A DNA stretch of 64,000 nucleotides from Hevea brasiliensis (GCF_030052815.1 NC_079510.1:9371375-9435374), one strand, 5' to 3'; counted from the stretch's first letter, positions 36,094 through 47,877 are shown. Numbers and translations are program-made. Notes: generated from the sequence alone by a model not told the origin.

Positions 36094-36098
36094 GTAGT
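36094..36098. repeat. Left target-site duplication of element E (GTAGT)
   Basis: GTAGT before TGAAGGAACGG, repeated at 45657-45661. The paralogous site in E itself (about 38720) reads continuously across this point. Confidence 0.93.
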
Positions 36099-38202
36099 TG
36101 AAGGAACGGAAGCGTGAAAAACACAAGATTATACTATTGAATTCAAAAATTTTCACCTAGGGTCACATGCACCATGCAAGATTTATTTTTATCTATTTGA
36201 TTTCAATGATAAACAACATATTAAAACTCTTTTAATATGTTTTTGGATCTGTATTTGCCATTTAAGATTTTAAAATTAATCAGATTAATTTTAGAACCCT
36301 AGATTAAATCAAGAACGATTACACTAACCTCTTGATGCACTGCAGCGTGTCTGCGCCTTTGAGATTCGTCTTCAGGACACCAAATGTTGTCCCTCTAGCT
36401 TGTCCACACCAAGAACACCTATGGTAGCCCTTGAACAGCCTCTAAAGCTTTTTCTATTGTATAGAAATTCAAGTTCTGCCTTTTAAGAGATTAGAGATGT
36501 AAACAGGACACTAGAAACAATTTCTAGTGTTCTTAATTCAAGAGATTGATGGCTAATCTCTTTGAATTGATGAGAGATGAAGAGAAATAGCTGGAGAGGC
36601 TCAAAGTGGCGTGACAAAATGAGAGGAGAGGCTACTGGTTATTTTTTTCTTTTCATAACCACACTTAAATAGCTAGGTTAACACATTAAACCCTAGCCAC
36701 ATGTCACCTTTTGATTAGCTCTAGGTTTAAGTGTCCCAATCACATTGTGCCAAGTGTCAAACCTATATTTAATCTTGATTTTAATCATCTTACATGATTA
36801 AAAAAACATTTGGCAAGCTTATGTGTAATCCCATGTGTCACCATCTCATGGTGCCACGTGTCACACTGTGAAATGACCAAAATGCCCCTGTGTCTTAATT
36901 TTGAGTTCTTAACCCAAAATAATTATTTTCTTCTTATAATTAATTTATATCAAATATAAATTAATTAATTAATCTCTATTAATTAATTTCTCATCAATTA
37001 AATTCATATTTAAATACTTTAAATATAAATTTAATTTATACTACACATCCAATAATCTAGATTTGATTTCAAGTCATGCTAGGGACTTTGCAATTTAATT
37101 GCAAACCAAACCTATTTAATTAATCAATTAAACTCTTTAATTAATTAATTAAATCATATTTAAATAGGTGATAACTTGTGTATGTGTGTGACTTACTAGG
37201 CTTATCACTAATTGGCAATGAGACATGATATCAACTCTTAATATCATCAGAACTCTTTCTTACCATAAATGATTTCTCTAAATCATTTTATGAACCTCAT
37301 AGACCATGGTTAACACCTAGCATAGCATGCCATGGCCACCCAATTAGTAATAAGATTTACCTTAAATGAACCTATAATCATATGTTACCATGCACTAGAA
37401 TCTCTCTGTTACAAAATCCCAACTCAATTTGAGTCATGGTTTATGTCAAACTCCATTTGCTATGAATATTATGTTCTCTTTTAATTCCAGTTCTTGATTA
37501 AAAGATTTTCTCATCGAAACTCTTTTACGAATAAATCTATCTGTCTGGCCAGGAACTTGAAACATCAAGAACAATTAAATGAACATAGGATTTTATCTCT
37601 ATTTACTTAGAGTAACAGATTCCATCTTGATCAACACCTACCTCCATATATAACTAGCAGGAGCCAACACATGCCCATATACCCATACATAGTACAAGTA
37701 TGAAAGCGATATCAAACTCAAACTACCTATATACAAGATAAGCTGTGCTATCTCAGTCTAAAGATTATATGCATCGATATGATTTATGACAAAACATTGA
37801 CAAGAGTAAACTCCATGTGCTTGTCATAAGTGTCACTGTTGACCTACTTATCATTTATAAGTGCCTATCATGTTTGTTATATGGCATGAGACTCACCATT
37901 CCATCTTATTTATATCTCATATAAATAACTTGGGAACAAACATGAATACAATCTTTCTGGATAAGTCATTTCATTATTATGAAGTATACTCTATTGTGAA
38001 CCTATTTATGATAATTTGTGCTAGAAATATTGTCACTCATATTCTTAACAAATTAAGAATAATATTTCTAACAAAATATCAATGGACCTTTTCTATTACA
38101 CATAAATATATTATGTAAACGGAAAAGTGGAAATGCCTTTTATTAATAAAATTATGTACAAGATACATACTAAATGATATGCTCTAGGGCATACTACTAA
38201 CA
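36099..38202 (-). repeat. 3' LTR of element E
   Basis: 2104 bp, TGAAGGAACGG to ACTACTAACA in plus-strand reading. AT-rich with TTAATTAATTAATTAA runs. The 85-residue frame at 37861-38118 recurs at 45315-45572 because it is in the LTR. Confidence 0.92.
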
Positions 38203-38216
38203 ATCTCCCACTAGCA
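38203..38216 (-). other. Polypurine tract of element E
   Basis: Minus-strand AGTGGGAGATTG-type tract directly before the 3' LTR; the same GTGCTAGTGGGAGATTG precedes the 3' LTR of D at 46157-46170. Confidence 0.75.
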
Positions 38217-38222
38217 CTAGAG

Positions 38223-40067
38223 CCATTCATTACAATATCTTAGACCTATCTTCTCAAGATGTCGGTCTAATCGAGTCTGTGACATAGGCTTAGTGAATGG
38301 ATCATTTGGATTTTCAAGCGATGCTATTTTACGCATGGCTAAATCGCATTGCCCAACTATATCTCCGATAATGTGGTAGTGCCTTTCTATGTGTTTGGAT
38401 TTTGGGTGAGACCTTGGTTCCTTAGCTCAGATGACTACTCCATTGTTGTCACGATGTAGTGGAACTGCGACTCAATGGAAGGAACTACTGTAAGTTACGT
38501 CATGAACTTCTTTTTCCAACGACTTCTTTTGCGACATCGATGCGAGAATATACTCGACCTCGATGAGTGGAATCTACTGATCGTGCTCTGTTTGGAACTC
38601 TTCCAACCGATCGCACCTCCATTACAAATGAACACATATCCAGAGGTAGACTTTCTATCATCGATATCTGATTGGAAGTCAGAATCAGTATAACTATCTA
38701 ATTGCAAGTCTCCACCTCCATAAATCAAGAATAAATCCTTAGTTCTTCTCAAGTACTTAAGGATATTCTTGACTGCTATCCAGTGTTCTAAACCTGGATT
38801 GGATTGATACCTGCTAGTCAAACTAACGAGATATGCGATATCGGCCTAGTACACAACATTGCATACATTAAACTTCCAATAGCCAAGCATATGGAATCTG
38901 GCCATCTTATCTCTTTCTTCGGGTGTCTTTGGAGACATCTCTTTAGAAAGATGGATACCATGTCTCACTGGTAACAATCCTCTCTTGGAATCAAGCATGT
39001 TAAACCTCTTTAACACCTTTTCCAAGTATAGACTTTGGGATAAACCAATTATTCTTTTCGCTCTATCTCTATAGATGCGAATCCCAAGAATATAGGTTGC
39101 CTCCCCTAAGTCTTTCATGGAGAATGTATTTGACAATCATACCTTTATAGTCGTCAACATACCTGTGTCATTACCCATCAACAGTATGTCATCCACATAT
39201 AAGACAAGGAAAGTGATAGCACTGTCACTAACCTTCTTATATACACATGGCTCATCCTTATTTTTGATAAAACCAAAGGATTTAATGGCTTCATCAAAAC
39301 GGATGTTCCAACTCCTTGAAGCTTGTTGAAAATGGATCGCTTTAGCTTGCATACCTTGGAACCATCTTGGGATTCAAATTCCCTAGGTTGTTCCATGAAA
39401 ATGTTTTCTTCAATGTATCCATTGAGAAAAGCTGTTTTGACATCCATCTGCCAAATCTCATAATCATAGTATGCAGCTATTGCTAATAAAATCCTAATTG
39501 ATTTAAGCATGGCAACAGGCGAGAAAGTCTCCTCATAGTCTATTCCTTGCCTTTGGCGAAACCCTTTCGCTACTAGCCTTGCCTTATAGGTCTCTACCTT
39601 TCCATCAGAACCAATTTTCTTCTTGAAAACCCATTTGTTCCCTATAAGTACAATACCTTCAGGTGGGTCAACAAGATCCCAAACTTGATTCTTATACATG
39701 GAATCAATCTCGGATTTCATAGCATCAATCCATTTTGAAGAGTCTATATCTGATATAGCTTCTTCATAGGTAAGTGGATCATCTCCATGATCTACTTCTT
39801 CATGAGTAGACAACTCTTGTTCTTCTTCATGAAGAAAACCATATCTCACTGTTGGGTGAGATACCCTGGTTGTTCTACGAGGAACAGCTGTAGATGTTTC
39901 ATCAATGGGTATTGGTTGACTAGATGGATCTATATCCATCTGATCTGTCGATTGGTCAGAATTCTCCAATTCTAACTCTATTTGCCTTCCTTTGACTCTT
40001 TCTTGAATAAACTGTTGTTCAAGAAATGTGGCATCTCTACTTATCACAACCTTTTGTGAAGTAGGCA
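38223..40067 (-). pseudogene. Element E reverse transcriptase and RNase H
   Basis: The frame from 40068 carries a linker (STDQMDIDPSSQPIPIDETS, SDIDSSKWIDAMKSEIDSMY) and then RT: NKWVFKKKIGSDGKVETYKARLVAKGF in pieces, and MDVKTAFLNGYIEENIFMEQP. It shifts near 39345; the shifted frame holds YVDDILLMGNDTGML. Further shifts occur at about 39136 and 38880. RNase H shows DLQLDSYTDSDFQSDIDDRKSTSGYVF, GGAIGWKSSKQST, then a scrambled stretch at about 38500-38560. The C-terminal part SKHIERHYHIIGDIVG...DPFTKP ends near 38223. Element D keeps a less damaged RNase H end. Confidence 0.85.
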
Positions 40068-40954
40068 AATAAAAATAATATCCAAAACTATCTTTTGGAT
40101 ATCCAACAAATCGACCTTTTCTAATCTGGTCTCCAATTTATCAATGTTCAGCTTTTTGATGTAAGCTGGACAACCCCAAATCTTAACATACTTAAGAATT
40201 GGTTTTCTTTCATGCCATATCTCATAAGGTGTGGAAGAAACTAATTTTGATGGAATCCTATTCAGAATATACAAAGCTGATTCTAATGCAAATCCCCAAA
40301 AGAAGATTGGCATATCAGTATAGCTCATCATACTACGTACCATATCCAATAGGGTACGATTTCTCCTTTTAGATACACCATTCAACTGTGGCGTTCCTGG
40401 AGGAGTCAGCTGAGAAACAATGCCATGCTCTCTCAAGTATTCATCAAATTCAGTATTCAAATATTCACCTCCACGATCTGATCGAAGAGCTTTAATACTC
40501 TTTCTTGTTTGATTTTCTGCTTCAGATTTAAATTCCTTAAACTTTTCAAAAGATTCATGTTTGTATTTCATCAAATACAAATACCCAAACCTTGATTTAT
40601 CATCAGTAAAGGTAATAAAATAATGAAAGCCCCCTCTAGCCATTTCTTTAAATGGACCACATACATCACTATGTATTAGTTCCAAAATTTTTTCAGCTCT
40701 TAGCCCTTGTCCAACAAAGGGTGATCTAGTCATTTTGCCCGGAAGGTAAGATTCACAAGTTGGAGTAGGCTCAGAGCCCAATAAGGATAGAATCCCCATT
40801 TTCTCCAATTTTGCAATCCTATCTTCTGCAACATGACATAACTTAAGTGCCAAATATATTTTGAACTTGAGTTGGTTTTCACCATGGCATTGTATTCTTT
40901 TAGATTGCTATACTCTGGCCAGTGGAAACACTTTCTTACTGGCAATGGAAACAC
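40044..40954 (-). pseudogene. Element E integrase, catalytic Glu replaced by Lys
   Basis: The pre-integrase region SSKYIWHL..LCHVAEDRIAKLEKMGILS leads into a finger-like segment (PTCESYLPGKM) and the core: HSDVCGPF (D63 of the 269-residue frame), LRSDRGGEYL (D126) and PQLNGVSKRRNRTLLDM. Position 162, 35 residues after D126, is Lys where the family and D have Glu (GAA to AAA). FFWGFALESALYILNRIPSK and KIWGCPAYIKKLN follow. The sequence runs from the zinc-knuckle remnant almost directly into the pre-integrase motif, so the protease domain normally found between them has been deleted. Confidence 0.87.
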
Positions 40955-41006
40955 TTTCCTATTGGCAATGGAAACACTTTCCTATTGGCAGTGGAAACAC
41001 TTTCCT
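40918..41006. repeat. 23-bp minisatellite (about 3.7 units) in E at the gag zinc-knuckle position
   Basis: TGGAAACACTTTCCTATTGGCAA-type units repeat with period 23; the first reads TTCTTACT and the last is partial. The unit derives from the codons around the CCHC knuckle (minus strand KCFHC). As 23 is not a multiple of three, each copy changes the frame and the knuckle is destroyed. Confidence 0.85.
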
Positions 41007-41771
41007 TTGCCTTCATCAGCTTTAGTCTTCCTTTTCTGTTTAGCTATTTTCTTAGAAGGACCAGGAATCTGACGTTTCTTTTTCTTATTGACCTTCTTCT
41101 TGTTGGACTTTCCAGTAGAAGAAGATGCAATCAAAGCTACCTCTTTTCCTTTATTGCCTGGCATATTCTTTTGGGCAATAACCAGCATGTTGAGTAAACT
41201 AGCTAAGGTGCATTCCTATTTAGTCAAATGGAAATTTGTCACAAAATTCCCAAAAGACTCAGGAAGGGACTGAAGGATCAAATCCGTCTGTAATTTGGAA
41301 ATCCATGTTGAAGTCAAGATATTCCAACTGCTCAATCAGCCGAATCATCTTGTGGACATGATCCCCAACATTCTGTCCCTCAGACATCCTCATACGGAAT
41401 AGCTGTCTAGATATCTCATACCTAGCATTCCTGCTGTGCTCACCATACAACTCTTGTAGGTGAAGGAGGATCTCACTCGCACTCTGCATGTTCTCATGTT
41501 GCTACTGTAACTCATTACTCATGGAAGCAAGCATGTAACACTTAGCTTTCATATCATGCTCCTTCCACTTGTCCAAAGTTTCATGTTCCTCTTGTGTGGC
41601 CTCTGGAGGTAAGGGACCAGGAACATTTGAATCTAGAACATATCCTATATGTTCAAGGTTTAGGACAAGTTTCAAATTTCTTAGCCAATCAGACAGATTA
41701 GGTCTGTCAACTTTGTTGTGATCAAGTATGCTTGCAAGGATATTGGATGGTGGTGGTTGTTTTGTGCTCAT
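40982..41771 (-). pseudogene. Element E gag (UBN2-type copia gag)
   Basis: Opens at ATG 41771 with MSTKQPPPSNILASILDHNKVDRPNL and continues DWLRNLKLVLNLEHIGYVLD, PPEATQEEHETLDKWKEHDMKAKCYMLASMSNELQ. A TAG at 41502-41504 replaces a Gln codon. It continues with ASEILLHLQELYGEHSRNARYEISRQLFRMRMSEGQNVGDHVHKMIRLIEQLEYL (41489-41259). A frame break near 41260 precedes NMLVIAQKNMPGNKGKEVALIASSSTGKSNKKK and a basic tail up to GKCFHCQ at 40982, the first half of the knuckle, where the minisatellite starts. This matches the usual copia gag order. Confidence 0.87.
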
Positions 41772-43539
41772 TTTTATCGAGAAAATTAAGCTGCGAAAAT
41801 AACCAGATTAATTAGTAAATGTATCATGTAATTAACCAAAATGATTATGGTCTTTTAATCAAATTGGTCCTCCCACTAACTTAGCGAATCCTACACTTCC
41901 AGAGTAGAAAACGGAAATCCTAGTTGGATGGATTTCTAGTGGGTGATTGAATTCTTATAATTCTATTGATCATCCTCAGGTACATCCATTATTGGAATGA
42001 CAATAAACTATAAGTGAGCAACTCCTTGCCCATCACATCTCATGTGAGGTTCAATCCTTTACCTAGCCCCTAATGCTCAAAATCTCAGGTACATCCATTA
42101 TTGACTTATCTTGCATTAGTTAAGTTGATCCCATTGAGTCAGTAATTATGCAAATAATTTTAATGTCCTCAGTTACATCCAATATTGGCCACCAAACCAT
42201 TTACATATTTACAACATCTCATGCTTAACAATTATTCTTAAGAAAATCTCTTAAATTAATTGCATCTCATGCAACTATTTAAAATTTCTTAAAATAATTG
42301 CCCCAATGGAGGGCTTATGTTATAATTACTTTAATTATAGCATTTCCAACTTAATCATTTGTTTGGAAGATTTTATAGCCATCCTTATTACTATTAAGGT
42401 CTCACTTTGCACATTATCCATTTAGCATGCATATATCATATAATTGCATACATTCCCATACATCTCATGCATTCATGGATAAGCAGTAAATATGGTATGA
42501 TCATGGACTTTCTAAGTGATTCAATTCGAGCCACCAAGAATTGAATCAGGCATTCCTAGGTGCATTTCATTCATTCATTTTACAAGAGTTGCTGAAGGAG
42601 TACATAATCAACACTTGATATTGAATTCCTCCCACCGGTCCCACAAATGCTCTTGACCTCCTTGTACTTCTTGCTTTAAAATATTACATAGTAATCCTTG
42701 GCATACCAAGGCGAATTTACAAGAACTTAAATAAATGAAATTACAACCCAAAATATTACATACTTAATAATACATGCCCAAAATAAATTAAAATAAATTA
42801 ATTAATTTACAATCCCAAAGAAACATAAAAGAAATAAATCCAATCACATTGGTCTTTTATAGTCCATGATCATCCATCATGCATATCACTATTTAACAAT
42901 TAAATAAAACATACATACTTAAATTAAATTGAATATCTCATATTCAACTTAAAAATCCAGATTTGAATATGATTCAAATAAATTTAAAAATTCAGATTTG
43001 AATCTCACTCAAACAAATTTTAAAATTCAGATTTGAATCACATTCAAACAACTTCAAAAATTCAGATTTGAATCACATTCAAACATTTTTTAAAAAATCA
43101 GATTTGAATCACATTCAAATATTTTTTAAAAAATCAGATCTGAATTTTATTGAATCAATTTTAAAAAATCAGATTTAAATATGATTCAAACAACTTTAAA
43201 AATTCAGATTTGAATCACATTCAAACAACTTTTAAAATTCAGATTTGAATCACATTCAAACAATTTTTAAAATTCTGATTTGAATCATAATTTAGTTGTG
43301 TGATTAAAACTACTAATTAAACACTTTAATTAGTCAAAGAATAGGCCTTAGATCATACAACAATTGCAGAATTAAAAGCCAAACCTTGAACCACCCATGG
43401 AACCATTGTTACCGCCACCAATGGTGGCTTCACCATGTGTGCCGCCACACCTCTTGATCCAACCAGCAATGAATCAATCATCTCATGATCAAATCACACA
43501 ATTAAATCATATAATCAACAATCTAAATGGCAAATATAG
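41772..43539 (-). other. Long non-coding leader of element E
   Basis: The 1.77 kb between the primer site and the gag ATG has no supported gene. It holds three copies of a TCAGGTACATCCATTATTG motif (about 41977, 42085 and a variant at 42169) and the ten-unit palindromic array at 42951-43287. Near 43410-43450 a GCCACCAATGGTGGC palindrome lies close to the primer site. Such leaders carry packaging and dimerisation signals in retroelements; that is only a possibility here. Confidence 0.6.
42951..43287. repeat. About ten ~35-bp tandem repeats with TTTGAAT...ATTCAAA dyads
   Basis: Units read approximately AAAATTCAGATTTGAATCACATTCAAACAACTTT in pieces; the centre TTTGAATCACATTCAAA is a perfect 7+7 inverted repeat around CAC in most copies. 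Spacers vary by a few A/T. Copies near 43140 and 43165 are the most diverged. Part of the leader, between primer site and gag. Confidence 0.85.
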
Positions 43540-43553
43540 TGGCTCTGATACCA
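43540..43553 (-). other. Primer binding site of element E (initiator tRNA-Met)
   Basis: Minus-strand TGGTATCAGAGCCA, two bases after the 5' LTR edge. Confidence 0.92.
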
Positions 43554-43555
43554 AT

Positions 43556-45656
43556 TGAAGGAACGGAAGCGTGAAAAACACAAGATTATACCATTGAATT
43601 CAAAAATTTTCACCTAGGGTCACATGCACCATGCATGATTTATTTTTATCTATTTGATTTTAATGATAAACAACATATTAAAACTCTTTTAATATATTTT
43701 TGGATCTGTATTTTCCATTTAAGATTTTAAAATTAATCAGATTAATTTTAGAACCCTAGATTAAATCAAGAACGATTACACTAACCTCTTGATGCACTGC
43801 AGCGTGTCTGCGCCTTTGAGATTCGTCTTCAGGACACCAAATGTTGTCCCTCTAGCTTGTCCACACCAAGAACACCTATGGCAACCCTTGAACAGCCTCT
43901 AAAGCTTTTTCTATTATATAGAAATTCAAGTTCTGCCTTTTAAGAGATTAGAGATGTAAACAGGACACTAGAAACAATTTCTAGTGTTCTTAATTCAAGA
44001 GATTGATGGCTAATCTCTTTGAATTGATGAGAGATGAAGAGAAATAGCTGGAGAGGCTCAAAGTGGCGTGACAAAATGAGAGGAGAGGCTGCTGGTTATT
44101 TTTTCTTTTCATAACCACACTTAAATAGCTAGGTTAACACATTAAACCCTAGCCACATGTCACCTTTTGATTAGCTCTAGGTTTAAGTGACCCAATCACA
44201 TTGTGCCAAGTGTCAAACCTATATTTAATCTTGATTTTAATCATCTTACATGATTAAAAAAACATTTGTCAAGCTTATGTGTAATCCCATGTGTCACCAT
44301 CTCATGGTGCCACGTGTCACACTGTGAAATGACCAAAATGCCCCTGTGTCTTAATTTTGAGTTCTTAACCCAAAATAATTATTTTCTTCTTCTAATTAAT
44401 TTATATCAAATATAAATTAATTAATTAATCTCTATTAATTAATTTCTCATCAATTAAATTCATATTTAAACACTTTAAATATAAATTTAATTTATACTAC
44501 ACATCCAATAATCTAGATTTGGTTTCAAGTCATGCTAGGGACTTTGCAATTTAATTGCAAACCAAACCTATTTAATTAATCAATTAAACTCTTTAATTAA
44601 TTAATTAAATCATATTTAAATAGGTGATAACTTGTGTATGTGTGTGACTTACTAGGCTCATCACTAATTAGCAATGAGACATGATATCAACTCTTAATAT
44701 CATCGAACTCTTTCTTACCATAAATGATTTCTCTAAATCATTTTATGAACCTCATAGACCATGGTTAACACCTAGCATAGCATGCCATGGCCACCCAATT
44801 AGTAATAAGATTTACCTTAAATGAACCTATAATCATATGTTACCATGCACTAGAATCTCTACATTACAAAATCCCAACTCAAAGTCGAGTCATGGTTTAT
44901 GTCAAACTCCATTTGCTATGAATATTATGTTCTCTTTTAATTCCAGTTCTTGATTAAAAGATTTTCTCATCGAAACTCTTTTACGAATAAATCTATCATC
45001 ACTGGCAGGAACTTGAAACATCAAGAACAATTAAATGAACATAGGATTTTATCTCTATTTACTTAGAGGAACAGATTCCATCTTGATCAACACCTACCTC
45101 CATATAACTATAGCAGAGCCAACACATGCCCATATACCCATACATAGTACAAGTATGAAAGTAGTATCAAACTCAAACTACCTATATACAAGATAATCAT
45201 GCTATCTCAGTCTAAAGATTATATGCACTAATAAGATTTATGACAAAACATTGACAAGAGTAAACTCCATGTGCTTGTCATAAGTGTCATCGTTCGCCTA
45301 CTTATCATTTATAAGTGCCTATCATGTTTGTTATATGGCATGAGACTCACCATTCCATCTTATTTATATCTCATATAAATAACTTGGGAACAAACATGAA
45401 TACAATATTTCTGGATAAGTCATGTCCTTATTATGAAGTATCCTCGATTGTGAACCTATTTATGATACTTTGTGCTAGAAATATTGTCACTCATATTCTT
45501 AACAACTTAAGAATAATATTTCTAACAAAATATCAATGGACCTTTTCTATTACACATAAATATATTATGTAAACGGAAAAGTGGAAATGCCTTTTATTAA
45601 TAAAATTATGTACAAGATACATACTAAATGATATGCTCTAGGGCATACTACTAACA
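43556..45656 (-). repeat. 5' LTR of element E
   Basis: 2101 bp, near-identical to 36099-38202 with a few substitutions and small indels (for example around 44885, 45000 and 45110). Confidence 0.92.
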
Positions 45657-45661
45657 GTAGT
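45657..45661. repeat. Right target-site duplication of element E (GTAGT)
   Basis: Second copy of GTAGT; the D RNase H resumes with GACTTGCAATTGG. Confidence 0.93.
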
Positions 45662-46169
45662 GACTTGCAATTGGATGGTTATACTGATTTTGATTTCTAA
45701 TCAGATATCGATGATAGAAAGTCTACCTCTGGTTTTGTGTTCATTTGTAATGGAGGTGCAGTCAGTTAGAAGAGTTCCAAACAGAGTACGACTACTGATT
45801 TCACTATAGAGGTTGAGTATATTACTGCATCAGATGGTGCAAAAGAGGTTGTTTTGATAAAGAAGTTCATGTCAGAACTTGCTGTAGTTCCTTCCATTGA
45901 GTCTGTAGTTCCTCTCTACTGTGACAACAATCGAGCAGTCATACAGGCTAAGGAACCCTGGTCTCACCAAAAATCTAAACATGTAGAAAAGTACTACAAC
46001 ATTATCAGAGAGATAGTTGGGCGAGGTGATGTAGCCATGCAGAAAATAGCATCAGCTGAAAATCCAGCTGATCCATTCACAAAACCTAGTCACAAACTCA
46101 GTTAGACTGACATCTTAAGAAGATGGGTCTAAGATATTATAATGAATGGCTCTAGTGCTAGTGGGAGAT
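45662..46169 (+). pseudogene. Copia D fragment 3: RNase H and polypurine tract
   Basis: RNase H of D: LQLDGYTDFDF, DIDDRKSTSGFVFICNGGAVS, SSKQSTTTDFTIEVEYITASDGAKEVVLIKKFM, then VVPLYCDNNRAVIQAKEPWSHQKSKHVEKYYNIIREIVGRGDVAM and NPADPFTKP, which ends the pol protein near 46105. Stops lie at about 45700 and 45767. GTGCTAGTGGGAGAT precedes the 3' LTR. This is the last part of the same polyprotein whose integrase is at 22148. Confidence 0.9.
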
Positions 46170-47690
46170 TGTTAGTAGTATGCCCTAGAGCATATCATTT
46201 AGTATATATCTTGTGCATATTTTATTAATAAAAGGCAATTTCACTTTTCCATTTACATAATGTATTTATGTGTAATAGAAAAGATCCATTGATATTTTGT
46301 TAGAAATTCTATTCTTAAGTTGTTAAGAATATGAGTGATAGTATTTCTAGCACAAAGTATCATAAATTGGTTCACAATAGAGGATACTTCACACAGAACA
46401 TGACTTATCCAGAAAGATTGTAATCATGTTTGTTCCCAAGGTATTTATATGAGATATAAATAAGATGGAGTGGTGAGTCTCATGCCACATAACAAATATG
46501 ATAGGCACTTATACATAATAAATAGGCCAAACCAGTGATGCATATGACAAGCACATGGAGTTTACTCTTGTCAATGCATTGTCATATATCATATCAATGC
46601 ATATAATCTTTAGACTTAAGATAACACAGTTATCTTGTATATAGGTGGTTTGAGTTTGATACTGCTTTCATATTTGTACTGTGTATGGGTATATGGGCAT
46701 GTGTTGGCTCCTACTAGTTATATATGGAGATAGCTGTTGATCAAGATAGAATCTGTTACCCTAAGTAAATAGGGATAAAATCCTATGTTCATTTAATTGT
46801 TCTTGATGTTTCAAGTTCCTGGCCAAGATAGACAAATTTAGTCAGAAAAGAGGTTCTGACAAGAAAATCTAATTAATCAAGAACTGGAATTAAAAGAGAA
46901 CATAATGTTCATAGCAAATGGGGTTTGACATTAACCATGACTCCAGCTCAAATTGGGATTTTGTAACAGAGAGATTCTAGTGCATAGTAACATATGATTA
47001 AAGGTTCATTTAAGGTATTCCTTGTTACTGATTGGGTGGCCATGGCTTGCTATGCTAGGTGTCAACCATGGTCTGTGAGATGCCTAAAATGATTTAGAGA
47101 AATCATTTATGGTAAGAAAGAGTTCTGTCATTGCCAATTAGTGATGAGCCTAGTGAGTCACACACATACACAAGTTAATCACCAAGTTAAATATGATTTA
47201 ATTGATTAATTAAAGAGTTTAATTGATTAATTAAATATGTTTAGTTTGCAATAAGATTGCAAAGTCCCTAGCATGACTAGAAACCAAATCTAGGTTATTG
47301 GATGTATAGTATAAGTTAAATTTATATTTAAAGTGTTTAAATATGAATTTAATTATGAGAAATTAATTAATGGAGATTAATTAATTTATATTTGATATAA
47401 ATTGATTAGAAGAGGAGAAATAATGATTTTGGGTTGAGAACTCAAAATTACAACATAAGGGTAATTTGGTCATTCACATGGTAACATGTGGCACCATGAG
47501 ATGGTGACACATGGCACCATATTAGCTTGCCATTTGTCTTCTTATCATGTAAGATTATCAAAGTCAAGATCAAGTCTAGCTTTGACACTTGACTTAATGT
47601 GATTGAGTCAATTAAAAATAAGATGCAATGTGATAGTGACATGTAGCATAGGATTTAAGTGACTTAATGACCTAATTATATAAAAAGGAA
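46170..47690 (+). repeat. 3' LTR of copia D, truncated
   Basis: Starts TGTTAGTAGTATGCCC, the reverse complement of the LTR family of E, and follows it with many substitutions for about 1.5 kb. A TATATAAAAAGG at about 47674-47685 sits where E has CTATTTAAGTG and could be the promoter. Similarity stops just beyond it, so the R and U5 parts are missing. Confidence 0.82.
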
Positions 47691-47877
47691 AAGAATGAAA
47701 AATACAACATAACACTCCGCTCCTTCATAAGTTCATAACTCGATAGTCACTTTAATTTTTATACCACTTAATTCAATTTATTTTTATCTTATTTTTAGTC
47801 CTTAACCCGACTTTGAATACTACTATTCACTGACTAAATATGGCACTATTCAGAGTTCGGAAGTTCAAGACGTTACA
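47691..47877. repeat. Unidentified LTR-like edge
   Basis: This segment does not match the E LTR. It contains TCATAACTCGATAGTCAC and CTACTATTCACTGAC, wording like the gypsy LTRs, and ends GACGTTACA, the inverted form of a TGTAACGTC LTR start. It may be a truncated solo LTR of another gypsy family that removed the end of the D LTR. Confidence 0.35.

Larger units (their letters stand above)
35072..36098 (+). pseudogene. Copia D fragment 2: reverse transcriptase
   Basis: Encodes the copia RT: MKSEIDSMYKNHVWDLVD, NKWIFKKKIGSD, ARLVAKGFRQRQGIDYEETF, IWQMDVKTAFFNGYI (first metal Asp), then after a frameshift near 35415 FGFIKNIDEPCVYKK and YVDDILLMGND (catalytic YVDD at about 35604-35615), and finally LEKVLKRFNMLDSKRG and RPDIAYAISLTSRFQSSPG. 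A TAA at about 35197 replaces Gly. The piece ends at GGAGGTAGT, where element E is inserted; the RNase H continues at 45657. Confidence 0.9.
36099..45656 (-). mobile_element. Element E: Ty1/copia retrotransposon, minus strand, nested in copia D
   Basis: A 9.6-kb copia element with 2.1-kb LTRs (36099-38202 and 43556-45656), a 5-bp duplication, a tRNA-Met primer site, a long repeat-bearing leader, gag, integrase, RT and RNase H in copia order (integrase before RT). The LTRs are near-identical, so insertion is recent. E and D share closely similar integrase, RT and LTR sequence, so E landed in an older relative. The protease region is missing and the coding frames carry several stops and shifts. 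Confidence 0.93.

Noticed and set aside
37861..38118. 85-residue frame repeated at 45315-45572
   Set aside because: Lies in both LTRs of E and runs in the sense opposite to the element; no motif.
42951..43287. Regular repeats that could suggest a CRISPR array
   Set aside because: Units are contiguous and AT-rich without unique spacers, inside a plant retrotransposon leader.
47691..47877. Naming the GACGTTACA edge as a defined solo LTR
   Set aside because: Only one edge is visible, with no partner LTR or target duplication, so it is left as an unidentified edge.
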